Source of the DNA: Clostridia bacterium
GTDB lineage: Bacteria; Bacillota; Clostridia; Oscillospirales; CAG-272
Length of the DNA: 50,092 bases
Reading direction: 5' to 3'
NCBI GenBank assembly: GCA_017387685.1
Contig: JAFOEU010000092.1
Span: 1-50,092 of the forward strand
Shown here: piece by piece, positions 32,145-41,542 of the stretch
Numbering within the stretch: the stretch's first letter is position 1
Layout: the number at the start of each line of letters is the position of its first letter
The notes under the pieces: generated by a model
Database searches by the model: none
Seen by the model: the letters and a program-made list of their open reading frames with translations, nothing else
What the model was told of the DNA's origin: nothing
Translations under genes and position numbers: made by a program

Positions 32145-33152
32145 TTAGAGAAGTTCGATTCCGTTCTTCTTGCAGAGCTCAACGTCCTCTGCGGGCCAAC
32201 AGGATGCCTGAACCTCGCCGATGTGAGCCTTGCGCAGGAAGAACATACACATTCTCGACTGACCGATACCGCCGCCGATGGTGAGGGGGAGCTTATCTTC
32301 AAGAAGATCGCGGTGGTAGGGAAGCTTTGCGCGATCGGTAAAGCCCGAGATCTCAAGCTGACGGCGAAGTGCCTCGGCGTCAACTCGGATGCCCATGCTC
32401 GAGAGCTCAAGAGCTATGTCGAGAACGGGATAGTAAACGATGATATCTCCGTTGAGCGACCAATCGTCGTAGTCGGGCGCGCGTCCGTCGTGCGGCTTGC
32501 CCGAGAGGGGAAGTGCACCGCCTATCTGCTCAAGGAAGAGCGCACCGTACTCCTTCGCCGCGCGGTATTCGCGCTCCTTAGGGCAAAGATCGGGGTATTT
32601 CGCTTCAAGCTCCGCGGAGGTGATAAAGGTTATCTCCTCGGGGAGCAGATGACCGATGAAGTTGTAGTCATCGGCTATGTAATTCTCGGTCTGACGGAGT
32701 GCATCATAGATGTAGCGAACGGTTCTGTGGAGATAATCGCGCGTGCGCTCGTTCGGACGGAGGATCTTTTCCCAATCCCACTGATCGACGAAGATCGAAT
32801 GGATATTGTCGGTCTCCTCGTCGCGGCGGATCGCGTTCATATCGGTATAAAGTCCCTCACCGGGAGCAAAGCCGTACTTCTGAAGCGCGACTCTCTTCCA
32901 CTTTGCAAGCGACTGAACTATCTCAAACGTGCCCTCGGAGTATCCCATATCGAATGCAACGGGACGCTCGCGTCCGCTGAGGTTATCGTTGAGACCCGAT
33001 GCGGCATCAACGAAAAGGGGCGCGGAAACACGGCGCAGATTCAGTTGGTTTGCAAGATTGGACTGAAAGAAATCCTTTATTTTTTTGATCGCGATCTGCG
33101 TTTGTCTTGCTGTCAGATGCGAGGAGTATCCCTCGGGAATCTGTATGGGCAT
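32145..33152 (-). CDS. asnA: Aspartate-ammonia ligase (asparagine synthetase A)
   Basis: An AsnA-type, class II tRNA-synthetase-like enzyme that makes asparagine from aspartate and ammonia with ATP. Typical segments are [25 protein letters not shown] near the N-terminus, [25 protein letters not shown], and the C-terminal [28 protein letters not shown]. The length (335 aa) is normal. A GTG at 33167 lies on the ribosome site itself; the ATG at 33152 (MPIQIPEGY) is 10 nt after AGGTG. It is the first gene of a pair with the downstream isomerase. Confidence 0.95.
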   Translation of the reverse strand: MPIQIPEGYSSHLTARQTQIAIKKIKDFFQSNLANQLNLRRVSAPLFVDAASGLNDNLSGRERPVAFDMGYSEGTFEIVQSLAKWKRVALQKYGFAPGEGLYTDMNAIRRDEETDNIHSIFVDQWDWEKILRPNERTRDYLHRTVRYIYDALRQTENYIADDYNFIGHLLPEEITFITSAELEAKYPDLCPKEREYRAAKEYGALFLEQIGGALPLSGKPHDGRAPDYDDWSLNGDIIVYYPVLDIALELSSMGIRVDAEALRRQLEISGFTDRAKLPYHRDLLEDKLPLTIGGGIGQSRMCMFFLRKAHIGEVQASCWPAEDVELCKKNGIELL

Positions 33153-33185
33153 TGGTCTGCACCTCACTTCTTAAAATAATAAATA

Positions 33186-33214
33186 ATTATATCACAACAA
33201 TCCCAAATTGTCAA
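33186..33214 (-). promoter_or_regulatory. Sigma-A promoter of asnA
   Basis: Minus strand TTGACA (33214-33209), 17-bp spacer, TATAAT (33191-33186). Confidence 0.9.
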
Positions 33215-33217
33215 GCA

Positions 33218-34000
33218 TTAAATATCCGCAAGCATATAGGGCTTGAGCTGACCGTTGGTTTCCGCGGCTACCGCGCCGAACACCTTGACGGCGGTGCGGA
33301 GCTCGTCCATCTCACCGATGGTCCAGATGCCGATGTTGCCGTACTTGCGGACCTCTTCGCAGAAAGCTTCGTCTGCGAATCTTCCCTTGAACCACGCGGT
33401 CGACTTGTTAGCGTAGGGAATCCAGTAGGTAACTCTGCCGGGCGCCGCCTTGCTTGTATATTCAAGCGCTTCACGGGTCATAAGACCGTCGTAGTGCATA
33501 TGCGCCTCGGGGAATTTCTCCGCAAGCCAAGCAAAATAGGGAAGGGTCTTGCAGGTGAAGCCGACCTTCGATCCCATATCCGCCGCCTTAACGGTTTCGC
33601 AAAAGATCTCAAACTGCTCCTCGTTGAAGCCCTGAAAAACGTTGTCGAGCTTGACGTCAACGCCCGTGGGCTTGAGTGTTTCGAGAGTCTCTGCGAGAGT
33701 GGGAATGCGAACTCCGCGGAACTGCTCTCCCTTGAAAAGTCCCGCATCAAGTGCCTTGATCTCGTCAAGAGTGAGCGCGGTGGATGCGATTTTTTCATCA
33801 AACGCGCTACCGTCATCTCTGCGGCAGGTGCGGTTTATCGTGCCGTCGTGAAGCATAATGCAGACGTTGTCCTTGGTGAACTTACAGTCCATTTCGACTA
33901 TCTTATAACCCTGCTCAACTGCTGCGAGGTAAGAAACAAGAGTATTTTCGGGATAAGAAACGCTATCTCCGCGATGCGCCTGAAATTTGAAATCGTACAT
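33218..34000 (-). CDS. Glycerophosphodiester phosphodiesterase
   Basis: A 260-aa GDPD-family TIM barrel, cytoplasmic (no signal). Catalytic motifs are AHRGDSVSYPENT at 8-20 (catalytic His9, metal Glu18), VEMDCKFTKD near 35-44 (metal Glu and Asp) and MLHDG near 50-54 (second catalytic His). A Lys near 117 in VDVKLDN also fits the family. It releases glycerol-3-phosphate from glycerophosphodiesters. The ATG follows TGGAGG. It is monocistronic; its 3' end abuts the asnA promoter. Confidence 0.92.
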   Translation of the reverse strand: MYDFKFQAHRGDSVSYPENTLVSYLAAVEQGYKIVEMDCKFTKDNVCIMLHDGTINRTCRRDDGSAFDEKIASTALTLDEIKALDAGLFKGEQFRGVRIPTLAETLETLKPTGVDVKLDNVFQGFNEEQFEIFCETVKAADMGSKVGFTCKTLPYFAWLAEKFPEAHMHYDGLMTREALEYTSKAAPGRVTYWIPYANKSTAWFKGRFADEAFCEEVRKYGNIGIWTIGEMDELRTAVKVFGAVAAETNGQLKPYMLADI

Positions 34001-34029
34001 AACGGTACCTCCAAAAATAATATAATATG

Positions 34030-34058
34030 ATTATACAATCATTCGGGGCAAAAGTCAA
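34030..34058 (-). promoter_or_regulatory. Sigma-A promoter of the GDPD gene
   Basis: Minus strand TTGACT (34058-34053), 17-bp spacer, TATAAT (34035-34030). Confidence 0.88.
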
Positions 34059-34087
34059 GCGAAAATGACGCTTTCCCCGCGTTTAAA

Positions 34088-34131
34088 TCAAAAATCCCGG
34101 ATATAATGAATTCCTTCAAAATATCCGGGAT
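34088..34131 (-). terminator. Terminator of the FtsX-type ABC operon
   Basis: An 11-bp stem (34094-34104 with 34121-34131) is followed on the minus strand by TTTTTG. Confidence 0.8.
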
Positions 34132-34169
34132 AATTTACTTATTATTAATTTGTATGGCACGAATCGCCC

Positions 34170-35081
34170 TTACAGCTCCCATGTAGCGAGCCATTCCGCA
34201 AATTCCGTATAGGTCGCCTGCATCAATACCTCAAACTCCTCTGCACGGTTCATTATGTACTGAGTTCTGCCGTCACCGAACTGACCTGAATATTCTGCAA
34301 CAGCCGTGTAGTTGCCCGCTTCTATCTCGGCTTCGACCTGTGCGGCAAGCGCCTCGGCTTTTCGGATATTCTCAACAAGAGCGGTGAAGTCGGTCTTGCT
34401 CACGCTTTCAATCGTCGCGATCAGATTGTCAAAGTAATCTTCTTTATATCCGTAATTGTACTGTGCACCGTCGGTCTGGTAGAAGTACTTTGCATCGTCG
34501 GGGTAGAGATAGTCTCCTCCTCCCTCAAACTGTGCCGTGTAAGTCGGCCAGAAGCAAAGGAAGTTGAGGTATTCATACATCTGATAGATATCCGCGATGA
34601 CGTTGGTCGAGGCAAGCTGCTGCCAGAGCTGTATCTTGGGATCAAGCTTGTCGGTATCGAGGATGGTGTAGGTCGCATCCTTGATGCGGTATGTGTATTC
34701 ATATCCGAATTCGTCGGTGTAGTCGCCGAATTCGAGCACTCCCGTCACCTGAATCGCACGGTCGGTGAACTCAAATCCTTCAGCGGATTTCGCATAGACC
34801 GCCATAGTGTTAGCAAGCTGAGTGGTGTTCGGAACGCAGAAGGGGCAGCTCTGGTAGGGAAGATTCATCAGATACATAAATGATCCCGAAATCGGCGAGA
34901 GCGTCGACATATATCCGATTATAGAAACCGTCTTGCCGTCGAGCTTTTCCATCTCCTCAACGCTTTGCGCCTGAGAGAATGAAAGAAGCTGAGCTCCGTC
35001 GGTCGATCCATCCTTTTCACAGGATGCGAGGGGCAGAATTGCGAAAACGAGTGCCAGAATAAATGCAAGCGTTCTTTTCAT
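34170..35081 (-). CDS. Lipoprotein of the metal-type ABC operon (CPFC motif)
   Basis: A 303-aa lipoprotein, signal ending PLASC with modified Cys21. Residues about 45-150 read LDGKTVSIIGYM...LPYQSCPFC...VTGVLEF, which recalls DUF3299-like small domains attached to zinc-regulated ABC transporters; the CPFC at 79-82 could bind metal or be redox-active. The C-terminal ~120 residues are helical. An upstream ATG at 35123 would add 14 residues before the signal; I chose 35081, where TAATG overlaps the permease stop. Function inferred: extracytoplasmic partner of the transporter. Confidence 0.75.
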   Translation of the reverse strand: MKRTLAFILALVFAILPLASCEKDGSTDGAQLLSFSQAQSVEEMEKLDGKTVSIIGYMSTLSPISGSFMYLMNLPYQSCPFCVPNTTQLANTMAVYAKSAEGFEFTDRAIQVTGVLEFGDYTDEFGYEYTYRIKDATYTILDTDKLDPKIQLWQQLASTNVIADIYQMYEYLNFLCFWPTYTAQFEGGGDYLYPDDAKYFYQTDGAQYNYGYKEDYFDNLIATIESVSKTDFTALVENIRKAEALAAQVEAEIEAGNYTAVAEYSGQFGDGRTQYIMNRAEEFEVLMQATYTEFAEWLATWEL

Positions 35082-36259
35082 TAGTCGGAAAGTCCGTCCT
35101 TTCTTGACATGTTGAGCGTGCATACCACGGTGGGAATAACGCTGATCGTAAATATCAGCGCCATAATGGCAAGCTCAAGCGGATAAATTTTAGAACTGTT
35201 AAGAACGATACCCATCGAAGCCACGAACTCGCCCATAAGAATGAGGCAAAGTCTCGATGCCGCAAAGGCAAGCACGGTCGAGATAAGACCGATGATACCG
35301 TTCTGCAGGATGTAAAGCATATTGATCTTGCTCATACCGATTCCGATCAGGCGCATCAGCGAGATCTCCTTCTTCGAATCGTACATATTGAGCAAGGTGA
35401 TGACCGAAATGATGAAAATGTTCATTATTAATATAATGATGCAAAGGATGTAAACGATCTTCGAACTCATATCAACGTTCTCAAGTACCTCGCGAAGCAC
35501 CTCGGAGGGGTTGATGACGAGCAGGGAAGCATCCGCGCCGTATTCGGTCTTGACGGCATTGTAGTGGTTGAAGCTCTTGGTCTTTACAAGGATCGCACAG
35601 ATCTCGCCGTGCTCCTCGTGCTCGTGCTCTTCTTGAGTGTGCTCCTCTTCGCCGCCGTGATCGTGTGTTGCCCAAACGGTTTCAACCGCGGTGAAGATCA
35701 CGTTATCGTATGAGGTGTTAGTCTGCTTGAGGATTCCGACTACACGGAGCGGATTCTGCTCGTGCGCGTGACCGCCCTCGGCAAGTCCGTGCGAGGTAAC
35801 GAGCTCGTCGCCAAGCGAAAGACCGTATTTTTTTGCGACAGCTGAACCGAGAACGCATTCAAAACGTTCGTCGAACATCTCGCCGTCCGAAAGCGCACGC
35901 CCTTCAAGGAAGACGGGCTCGGTGCCCACGATCTTAGCCCCGTTGTAAGAGTCGCCCATAGTGAAGGGAACGACCGCGTTGATTCGCATATCCGCGCGCA
36001 GATTCTCAACGTATTCGTAAGAGATCGTGCCGAGGGGCTTGTCGGTGAAGAACATCGTGTTCATCGCAAGCTGTGTCGAGCTGCCCGCGGGACCGATGAT
36101 GATGTCGTAATAAGCCGCCGTGCTCTTGAAGCCGTCGTCGACCTGCTCGGAAATATTGTAGGCGAGAAGCGCAACGCAGGCGGAAATAACTATCGAAATA
36201 ACAATGAGGACGATCTTTACCTTCTTGATCGCCATATTCTTTATCGCAAACTTAAACAT
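35081..36259 (-). CDS. FtsX/MacB-like ABC permease with His-rich outer loop
   Basis: 392 aa: one N-terminal helix (about 12-34), a large extracytoplasmic domain (35-~265), then three C-terminal helices, the FtsX/MacB plan. The outer domain starts AYYDIIIGPAGSSTQLAMNTMFF, a segment I recall from permeases in zinc-responsive clusters. Histidines cluster at 163-166 (GHAH) and 199-217 (HDHGG, then HxQEEHEHEEH), a likely metal-binding loop. This type of transporter extracts or moves lipoproteins or envelope molecules rather than importing ions. The start overlaps the ATPase stop by 8 nt. Confidence 0.85.
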   Translation of the reverse strand: MFKFAIKNMAIKKVKIVLIVISIVISACVALLAYNISEQVDDGFKSTAAYYDIIIGPAGSSTQLAMNTMFFTDKPLGTISYEYVENLRADMRINAVVPFTMGDSYNGAKIVGTEPVFLEGRALSDGEMFDERFECVLGSAVAKKYGLSLGDELVTSHGLAEGGHAHEQNPLRVVGILKQTNTSYDNVIFTAVETVWATHDHGGEEEHTQEEHEHEEHGEICAILVKTKSFNHYNAVKTEYGADASLLVINPSEVLREVLENVDMSSKIVYILCIIILIMNIFIISVITLLNMYDSKKEISLMRLIGIGMSKINMLYILQNGIIGLISTVLAFAASRLCLILMGEFVASMGIVLNSSKIYPLELAIMALIFTISVIPTVVCTLNMSRKDGLSD

Positions 36260-36893
36260 CTCTTCTGCCTCCCGTCACTTCGTTCATGTCAATAGTGCAG
36301 TCGAAATATTTGCCGAGACGCTCGTCGTGCGTGACTGCAATGAGAGTCTTTCCCTTCGAAATCTCTATAAGCTGCTTGATAACAGCCTCGCCGATCGCGA
36401 AGTTGAGGTTTCCCGTCGGCTCGTCCGCGAGAATGATGTCGGGCTTTTTGACGATCGCACGCGCAATCGCAACTCTCTGTCGCTCTCCGCCCGAAAGATG
36501 CTTGACCTTTTTATTCTTCTTGTCAAGAATACCGAGAGAGTCGAGAACCTCGTCGGCAGCCGAAGTGTCAACACGCTCGAGCTTGAGAATATTGATGTTG
36601 TCAATGACCGTCATCTCGGGGATGAGCTTGAAATCCTGAAAAATGTATCCTATTTTATTAATACGGAATTTATCCTTCTCCTTTTGCGACTTCGAGGACA
36701 TCTCCTCGCCGTTGATCTCGATCGAGCCCGACTCGGGGGAGAGAATTCCCGCTATCATATTAAGTAAGGTAGATTTTCCGCATCCGGAAGCTCCGAGGAG
36801 CATATAGGACTTGCCGTCCTCAAAAACGAGATCGCGGTAATCGATCGCCGTCTCGTTCTGAAAGTGTTTTGAAAGATTGGTTGTTTTTATCAT
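36252..36893 (-). CDS. ABC ATPase, LolD/MacB type
   Basis: 213 aa. Walker A is GASGCGKST near 35-43, the Q-loop is in YIFQDF near 85, the signature is LSGGERQRVAIARA near 130-143, and Walker B is ILADEPTGNL near 155-164, a sequence typical of the LolD/FtsE/MacB branch. The upstream ATG at 36938 lacks a ribosome site; the ATG at 36893 (MIKTTNLSKHF) follows AAAGGAG. It drives the adjacent FtsX-like permease. Confidence 0.92.
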   Translation of the reverse strand: MIKTTNLSKHFQNETAIDYRDLVFEDGKSYMLLGASGCGKSTLLNMIAGILSPESGSIEINGEEMSSKSQKEKDKFRINKIGYIFQDFKLIPEMTVIDNINILKLERVDTSAADEVLDSLGILDKKNKKVKHLSGGERQRVAIARAIVKKPDIILADEPTGNLNFAIGEAVIKQLIEISKGKTLIAVTHDERLGKYFDCTIDMNEVTGGRRDV

Positions 36894-36944
36894 TTTGTAA
36901 CTCCTTTGAAATTCGATTGTCTCTGTGTTGAATTTCAAAGAGAT

Positions 36945-37247
36945 TTACGATAATATTTCGTTCTTGAGCGTTACGGGAGAAGGTGAGAGGTGAGCTCTGA
37001 AGAGAGTGGGCAGTATGCCGCAAATTCGAAGGTGAGCTGTAATCACGGCACAAGCGATCAAGGCTATGATACAGCCGTCACGCAATGCCGAAATAGCGTT
37101 AGCGGTAACGCATAGAGCACATTCCGCCCTTGAGCAGGAGTGGTCGTGCTCGCCGTAAACGTCAAGAAGAGGCGAAAACAGCAAAAAAGCCAACAGTATC
37201 AGCGCAAAAGCAAGCGCCAACAGTCTTTTGGTTTCAAAAATCGCCAT
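36945..37247 (-). CDS. Small membrane protein with His/Cys metal-type motif
   Basis: A 100-aa protein: a hydrophobic helix at about 8-29, an exposed stretch GEHDHSCSRAECALC (His34, His36, Cys38, Cys43, Cys46), then a second hydrophobic region at about 55-80. The His-His-Cys-Cys-Cys arrangement suggests metal binding outside the membrane. I recall similar small proteins beside zinc transport genes in Clostridia. The ATG at 37247 follows GGAGGTAGAAAT; the longer reading to 37382 has no such site. It is first in the ABC operon. Confidence 0.75.
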   Translation of the reverse strand: MAIFETKRLLALAFALILLAFLLFSPLLDVYGEHDHSCSRAECALCVTANAISALRDGCIIALIACAVITAHLRICGILPTLFRAHLSPSPVTLKNEILS

Positions 37248-37278
37248 ATTTCTACCTCCTTTGTGAGTATTCGATATA

Positions 37279-37307
37279 ATTATAGCACAAAAAGAGCACA
37301 AAGTCAA
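37279..37307 (-). promoter_or_regulatory. Sigma-A promoter of the FtsX-type ABC operon
   Basis: Minus strand TTGACT (37307-37302), 17-bp spacer, TATAAT (37284-37279). No clear Zur or Fur box is visible around it. Confidence 0.88.
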
Positions 37308-37528
37308 TCTCTGCTCGAGTGAAGCTTGTGTGAAAATTAATATAATATTAATACAATATAAACCGTAAACGCGCGCCTGCACGTGTTTATTAATAATGAA
37401 GAAAAAAGTGCCGGAGACCCAAAAAAGGAATAAATGATAAATTATAGAAAAAAGTGGATATTAGCGGTAGAGCGGATATAAACTCATACATATTTTTTTC
37501 TTTTTACCAAGAATTTTTTCAAAAGGTA

Positions 37529-37557
37529 TTGACAAAAAGACAAAAGTGGTGTAAAAT
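37529..37557 (+). promoter_or_regulatory. Promoter of the dockerin protein gene
   Basis: TTGACA (37529-37534), 17-bp spacer, TAAAAT (37552-37557). It leaves an untranslated leader of about 150 nt with several inverted segments. Confidence 0.8.
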
Positions 37558-37713
37558 ATGTTACGTGATGTTATGCTATGCCGAAGTGTATCAATTGACG
37601 CTTGGTATACGGGGGCGGCGAGCATTGTGTCCGGACGTAAAACGGACGCGGTTCTTGTCGAAAGCATGGCATGACGAACCCCAAAAAATACATTTTTTCG
37701 AAAGGAAGAAAAC

Positions 37714-40700
37714 ATGAAAAAGATTTTTGCGTTTATCCTGGCAACAATCATGGTAATGTCGCTCGTCCCTGCGTCTGTCTTTGCGGCTTTTACCAAGTGC
37801 CCGGCTACACACACCAAGGACAACTCCTCGTGCACTGTTGTTAAGGTAGTTGATCCCACCTGCCAGTCCACCGGTTACACTCTCTATTCTTGTAACGCGT
37901 GTGGCGAGCAGTTCCCCGATGATGTCAAGAAGGCATCCAGCCACAAGTGGGTTTCCGACCCCAAGAATGCTCACCTCGACATCGAAGCTAACTGTCTCTA
38001 CGAGAAGAGCGGCTCTATCCACCAGATCTGTTCTTACTGTAAGAAGACTCAGGTTAAGACTGTTGATTACAAGTCTACTGAAGTTCACAAGCTTGTTAAG
38101 GTTTCCGGCGTAGGCTGTGAGGAACTCTACAAGTGTACCATTTGTGGCGATCAGGGCTACATCAAGGACAAGAAGCTTAACCCAACCGCTGCTCATACCA
38201 TTGAGTTCAAGAAGATCATCACCGAGCCCTACTGGGCAGACGGCGAAGCTCACAATGGTCTTGCTCTTTATGCATGTAAGATCTCTGGATGTGTATACGA
38301 GAAGGAAGTTATTGTAATGTGCCCCGATTGTACTCATCCTAGCTACACCAAGATTGTAACTGAGAAGAATGCAACTTGCACTGTAGATGGAACCTATGGA
38401 GTACACAAGTGTGACGACTGTGGCGCTCTTTACTACGATTCCAACCTCAAGACTGACAAGACCGAACTCGCTGCTCTTACTGATGTAAATGGTGATAAGG
38501 CTATCACCACTGATGACGCCATCATTAAGGCTCTTGGTCACACCCTTCCTGCTGCAAACCAGATTACCCTTATCGGTTGCACCAGAAGCTACACTTGTAC
38601 CACTTGCAAGGAAGCTGTTATCGAAGAGTTCCATGCAAACATCATCAACACCACTACTGTTGATCCTACCTGCGTAACCTTCGGTATTACCTACAAAGCA
38701 TGTACTCTTTGCGGAACTCAGTGGCCTGAGCTCACCGATCCGCTTGGACACACCGATGACGAAGTTATCATCCCCTCCAACTGCGCAGTTCAGGGTGGTA
38801 GATACACTGTATGTACTCGTCCCGGCTGTCCTCTTGTTGAAGTAACTCTCAACAACGATCCTTCCGGCAACAAGTACAAGGTTGTTGGCGTTGAGCTCTT
38901 CCCCCTCGATAAGAGCGAGCACGACCTCTACAACATCGGCACTGAAGGCTTCGAGACCAAGCCCAGCTGCACCACTTCCGGTCTTAAGATTACTGCATGC
39001 CGTAACGGTTGTGTAGACTATCTCTCTCCCAAGGTTGAGTACCAGGCAGCTACGAACCACAACTTCGTAACCTACCGTACCACTCATAACTGCTCTACTG
39101 CTACCGCTACCCTCTTCTCTTGGACCGGTAGAACCTACCTCAAGTGTACCAACTGCGGTCTCAATACATATGATGATTATGCAGCTCTTGGTTACACCTC
39201 TGCTTACTATGTAGATACCAGAGATTCTGTTATCAAGTTCGAGTTCTCCAGCCTTGCTGAGGCTCAGGAGTATCACGGTGTAGCAATTAACTACTGGACC
39301 TACAACTCTTCTAAGAAGACCGTAAGCATTTCCAAGACTGAGACTCGTAAGGAAGCTAAGCACGAGCTCAAGTTCATCTCCACTGTTCCTTCTACTTGCA
39401 AGGCACAGGGCTATGATCTCTACCAGTGTACCGGTTGCGGTCAGCAGGCTAAGATCATGAAGGCAACTGTAAAGCACACCAACGGCACCTTCGTAAAGGG
39501 TACCGCTGCTACCTGTAACACTGCAGGTGTTCGCGAGTCTTGGCTCTGCGGCGTTTGCGGCGTAAACTTCTACTACGATTACGACGGCAAGCAGAAGACT
39601 GGTTCTCTCGTTATTAATCCTTGTGGTAACTACGACACTCTTAAGCCTGTTACAAACTGCAAGGGTACCAAGTCCTACCAGTGTACTGTTTGTAACACCT
39701 TCTACTCCAACTTCGATTGTAAGACCACAGTAGCTCCCATCGACGCTACCAACCACAATTGGCAGAACGCTTACAAGGGCACTGCTGCTACTTGTAACAC
39801 CACCGGTGTTCTCGAGGTTAGATACTGTAAGGATTGCGTACTTCTCGAAGTAAATGCACTCTATGAGTATGCAGGCGAGATCGAAAGACTCTCCTTCGGC
39901 TCTTGGGCAGGCGCATACAAGAAGTCCGCTAAGGCAGTTTCTATTGACAACCTCCTCGTTGTTTCCAAGCCCGTTACCGTATCCATCGCTAAGAGCGGTG
40001 CTGTAACCTTCCTCTGCGACACTGTTACCACTTCTACCTGCCCCGTAGTAGTTAACAAGTTCGAGCACACCAAGCCCACTCTTGCTAAGGCAGTTGAATG
40101 GGAATCCGCAGTTACCTCCGAGAGAGTAGAAGATACCTCTAAGGATCACACCAAGCCCATGTTCACTAAGAACTACTGTGAGGCTTGTGCATACGAGTTC
40201 ATCACCAACTATGTTGGCGCATACGCTGGTCACATCAATGATAAGGGCAACCTCATCACCACTAAGTGTGACAACGAAGGCGTAAAGGGCAACCGCGTTT
40301 GCCAGCTCTGTCTTAAGGCAGGCAAGACCGAGGCTGAGGCTACCATCACTGTAGCTCACACCTGGTCTTCTGAGACCAAGTCCACCATGACTTGCCAGGC
40401 TGATGGCTATACCTACAAGTACTGTCTCGAGTGCGGTCACTACAACATCTCCGGTGCTACTCCCGCAAACGCAGACTCCTACCACAAGTCAATCAAGAAT
40501 GACCCCAAGAAGATGGAGCTCGTTGGTACTATTGCTGACTACGCTCACGATGGTTCCTACTACTATGCATGCCCTGAGTGCGGCAAGAAGCTCACCGATA
40601 CCACTAAGGGTAAGGTAAAGGGCACTGGTCTTGAGATTTACCTCTCTACTGATGCTGATCTTTACATCCCTGGTTCTACCGTTAAGGTAACTGTTACTCT

Positions 40701-41493
40701 CGACTCTGCAAACGGCGTAAACGTTTGGGCTCTTGGATTCCCTGTAATCTTTGATGCTGACGTATTCGAGTTTGTTGGCTACGAGTTCAACACTGCTGAA
40801 AGCGCATTCCAGACCTTCGCAGTTACCGAAGTTGCTGGTGGCTACAATACCTTCGACGTAATGTTCCACTCTGGCAAGGTAACTGACGGTCAGTTCAAGG
40901 ATTCCGGCGTTCTTCACATCGTTGCTAATGCTGATTCTGATACTCTCATCAAGGGCGAGCAGACTCTTGTAACTCTCGAGTTCAAGGTTGTTGCTGCTGA
41001 GGCTGTTGAAGATGCAACCTTCGCTGTTGCTGCTACCGAAGTAGCTACTGGCGGCGTTCTTGGTAAGAAGCTCACCGAGATCTATCCTGACTATGCAACT
41101 GATCCTATGTTCGTTGCACAGTATGGTAACCTCTACGATGTAGTTGTTGACTCCACCATCAAGACTATCGCTATCGAAGTTATCAATGCAAACGGCAAGC
41201 CTGTTGCAGCTGTTTACAACAAGACCAACGAGTCCGCTCCTGTTGATATCGCAGCATTCCTTGACCTCGATGATAAGCCCGGCATCACCCTTGCTGATGC
41301 ATACGAGCTCTACTACCTCATTTACAACAATGAGTACGATGTAAAGGCTGACGCAAACTTCGACGGTAAGGTTAACGGTCAGGACCTCAGCATTCTCTAC
41401 GCTGTTTACACCGGTGTTATTACCGTTGAGCAGCTCATTGCTCCCGATGCTGAACTTCCCGAAGGCTGGTACGCAGGTCTCGGCGTAAAATAA
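37714..41493 (+). CDS. Secreted Cys-module protein with cohesin-like domain and dockerin
   Basis: 1259 aa. The signal peptide is about 1-22 (ends FAAF). Residues about 25-965 hold roughly 18 modules of the form A-T-C-x5-G-x5-C-x2-C-G followed by GH or SHKW, the zinc-ribbon-like repeat seen in many gut Firmicutes surface proteins. Residues about 970-1125 are a beta-sandwich resembling cohesin (PGSTVKVTVTLDSANGVNVWALGFPVIFDADVFEFV split over strands). Residues about 1175-1243 are a dockerin: a weak first EF-hand (DLDDKPGITLAD) and a good second one (DANFDGKVNGQD). An extra EF-hand-like DVNGDKAITTDD sits near 258. There is no membrane tail. The ATG follows GAAAGGAAG. The next gene, 49 nt on, has a cohesin-like domain and a membrane tail. 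Codon use is strongly biased, suggesting high expression. Confidence 0.85.
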   Translation: MKKIFAFILATIMVMSLVPASVFAAFTKCPATHTKDNSSCTVVKVVDPTCQSTGYTLYSCNACGEQFPDDVKKASSHKWVSDPKNAHLDIEANCLYEKSGSIHQICSYCKKTQVKTVDYKSTEVHKLVKVSGVGCEELYKCTICGDQGYIKDKKLNPTAAHTIEFKKIITEPYWADGEAHNGLALYACKISGCVYEKEVIVMCPDCTHPSYTKIVTEKNATCTVDGTYGVHKCDDCGALYYDSNLKTDKTELAALTDVNGDKAITTDDAIIKALGHTLPAANQITLIGCTRSYTCTTCKEAVIEEFHANIINTTTVDPTCVTFGITYKACTLCGTQWPELTDPLGHTDDEVIIPSNCAVQGGRYTVCTRPGCPLVEVTLNNDPSGNKYKVVGVELFPLDKSEHDLYNIGTEGFETKPSCTTSGLKITACRNGCVDYLSPKVEYQAATNHNFVTYRTTHNCSTATATLFSWTGRTYLKCTNCGLNTYDDYAALGYTSAYYVDTRDSVIKFEFSSLAEAQEYHGVAINYWTYNSSKKTVSISKTETRKEAKHELKFISTVPSTCKAQGYDLYQCTGCGQQAKIMKATVKHTNGTFVKGTAATCNTAGVRESWLCGVCGVNFYYDYDGKQKTGSLVINPCGNYDTLKPVTNCKGTKSYQCTVCNTFYSNFDCKTTVAPIDATNHNWQNAYKGTAATCNTTGVLEVRYCKDCVLLEVNALYEYAGEIERLSFGSWAGAYKKSAKAVSIDNLLVVSKPVTVSIAKSGAVTFLCDTVTTSTCPVVVNKFEHTKPTLAKAVEWESAVTSERVEDTSKDHTKPMFTKNYCEACAYEFITNYVGAYAGHINDKGNLITTKCDNEGVKGNRVCQLCLKAGKTEAEATITVAHTWSSETKSTMTCQADGYTYKYCLECGHYNISGATPANADSYHKSIKNDPKKMELVGTIADYAHDGSYYYACPECGKKLTDTTKGKVKGTGLEIYLSTDADLYIPGSTVKVTVTLDSANGVNVWALGFPVIFDADVFEFVGYEFNTAESAFQTFAVTEVAGGYNTFDVMFHSGKVTDGQFKDSGVLHIVANADSDTLIKGEQTLVTLEFKVVAAEAVEDATFAVAATEVATGGVLGKKLTEIYPDYATDPMFVAQYGNLYDVVVDSTIKTIAIEVINANGKPVAAVYNKTNESAPVDIAAFLDLDDKPGITLADAYELYYLIYNNEYDVKADANFDGKVNGQDLSILYAVYTGVITVEQLIAPDAELPEGWYAGLGVK

Positions 41494-41542
41494 TAATAAT
41501 TAGTTGATCTACAAATTACAATAATAGAACAAGGAGAAACAA

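Noticed and set aside
37279-37340. Zur or Fur box at the FtsX-type ABC promoter
   Set aside because: Only AT-rich partial symmetry is visible, without recognisable box arms.
37591-40485. 964-codon open frame on the minus strand opposite the dockerin gene
   Set aside because: It is a shadow of biased codon use. The plus frame has a signal peptide, ribosome site, regular Cys modules and a dockerin, while the minus frame shows no domain or ribosome site.
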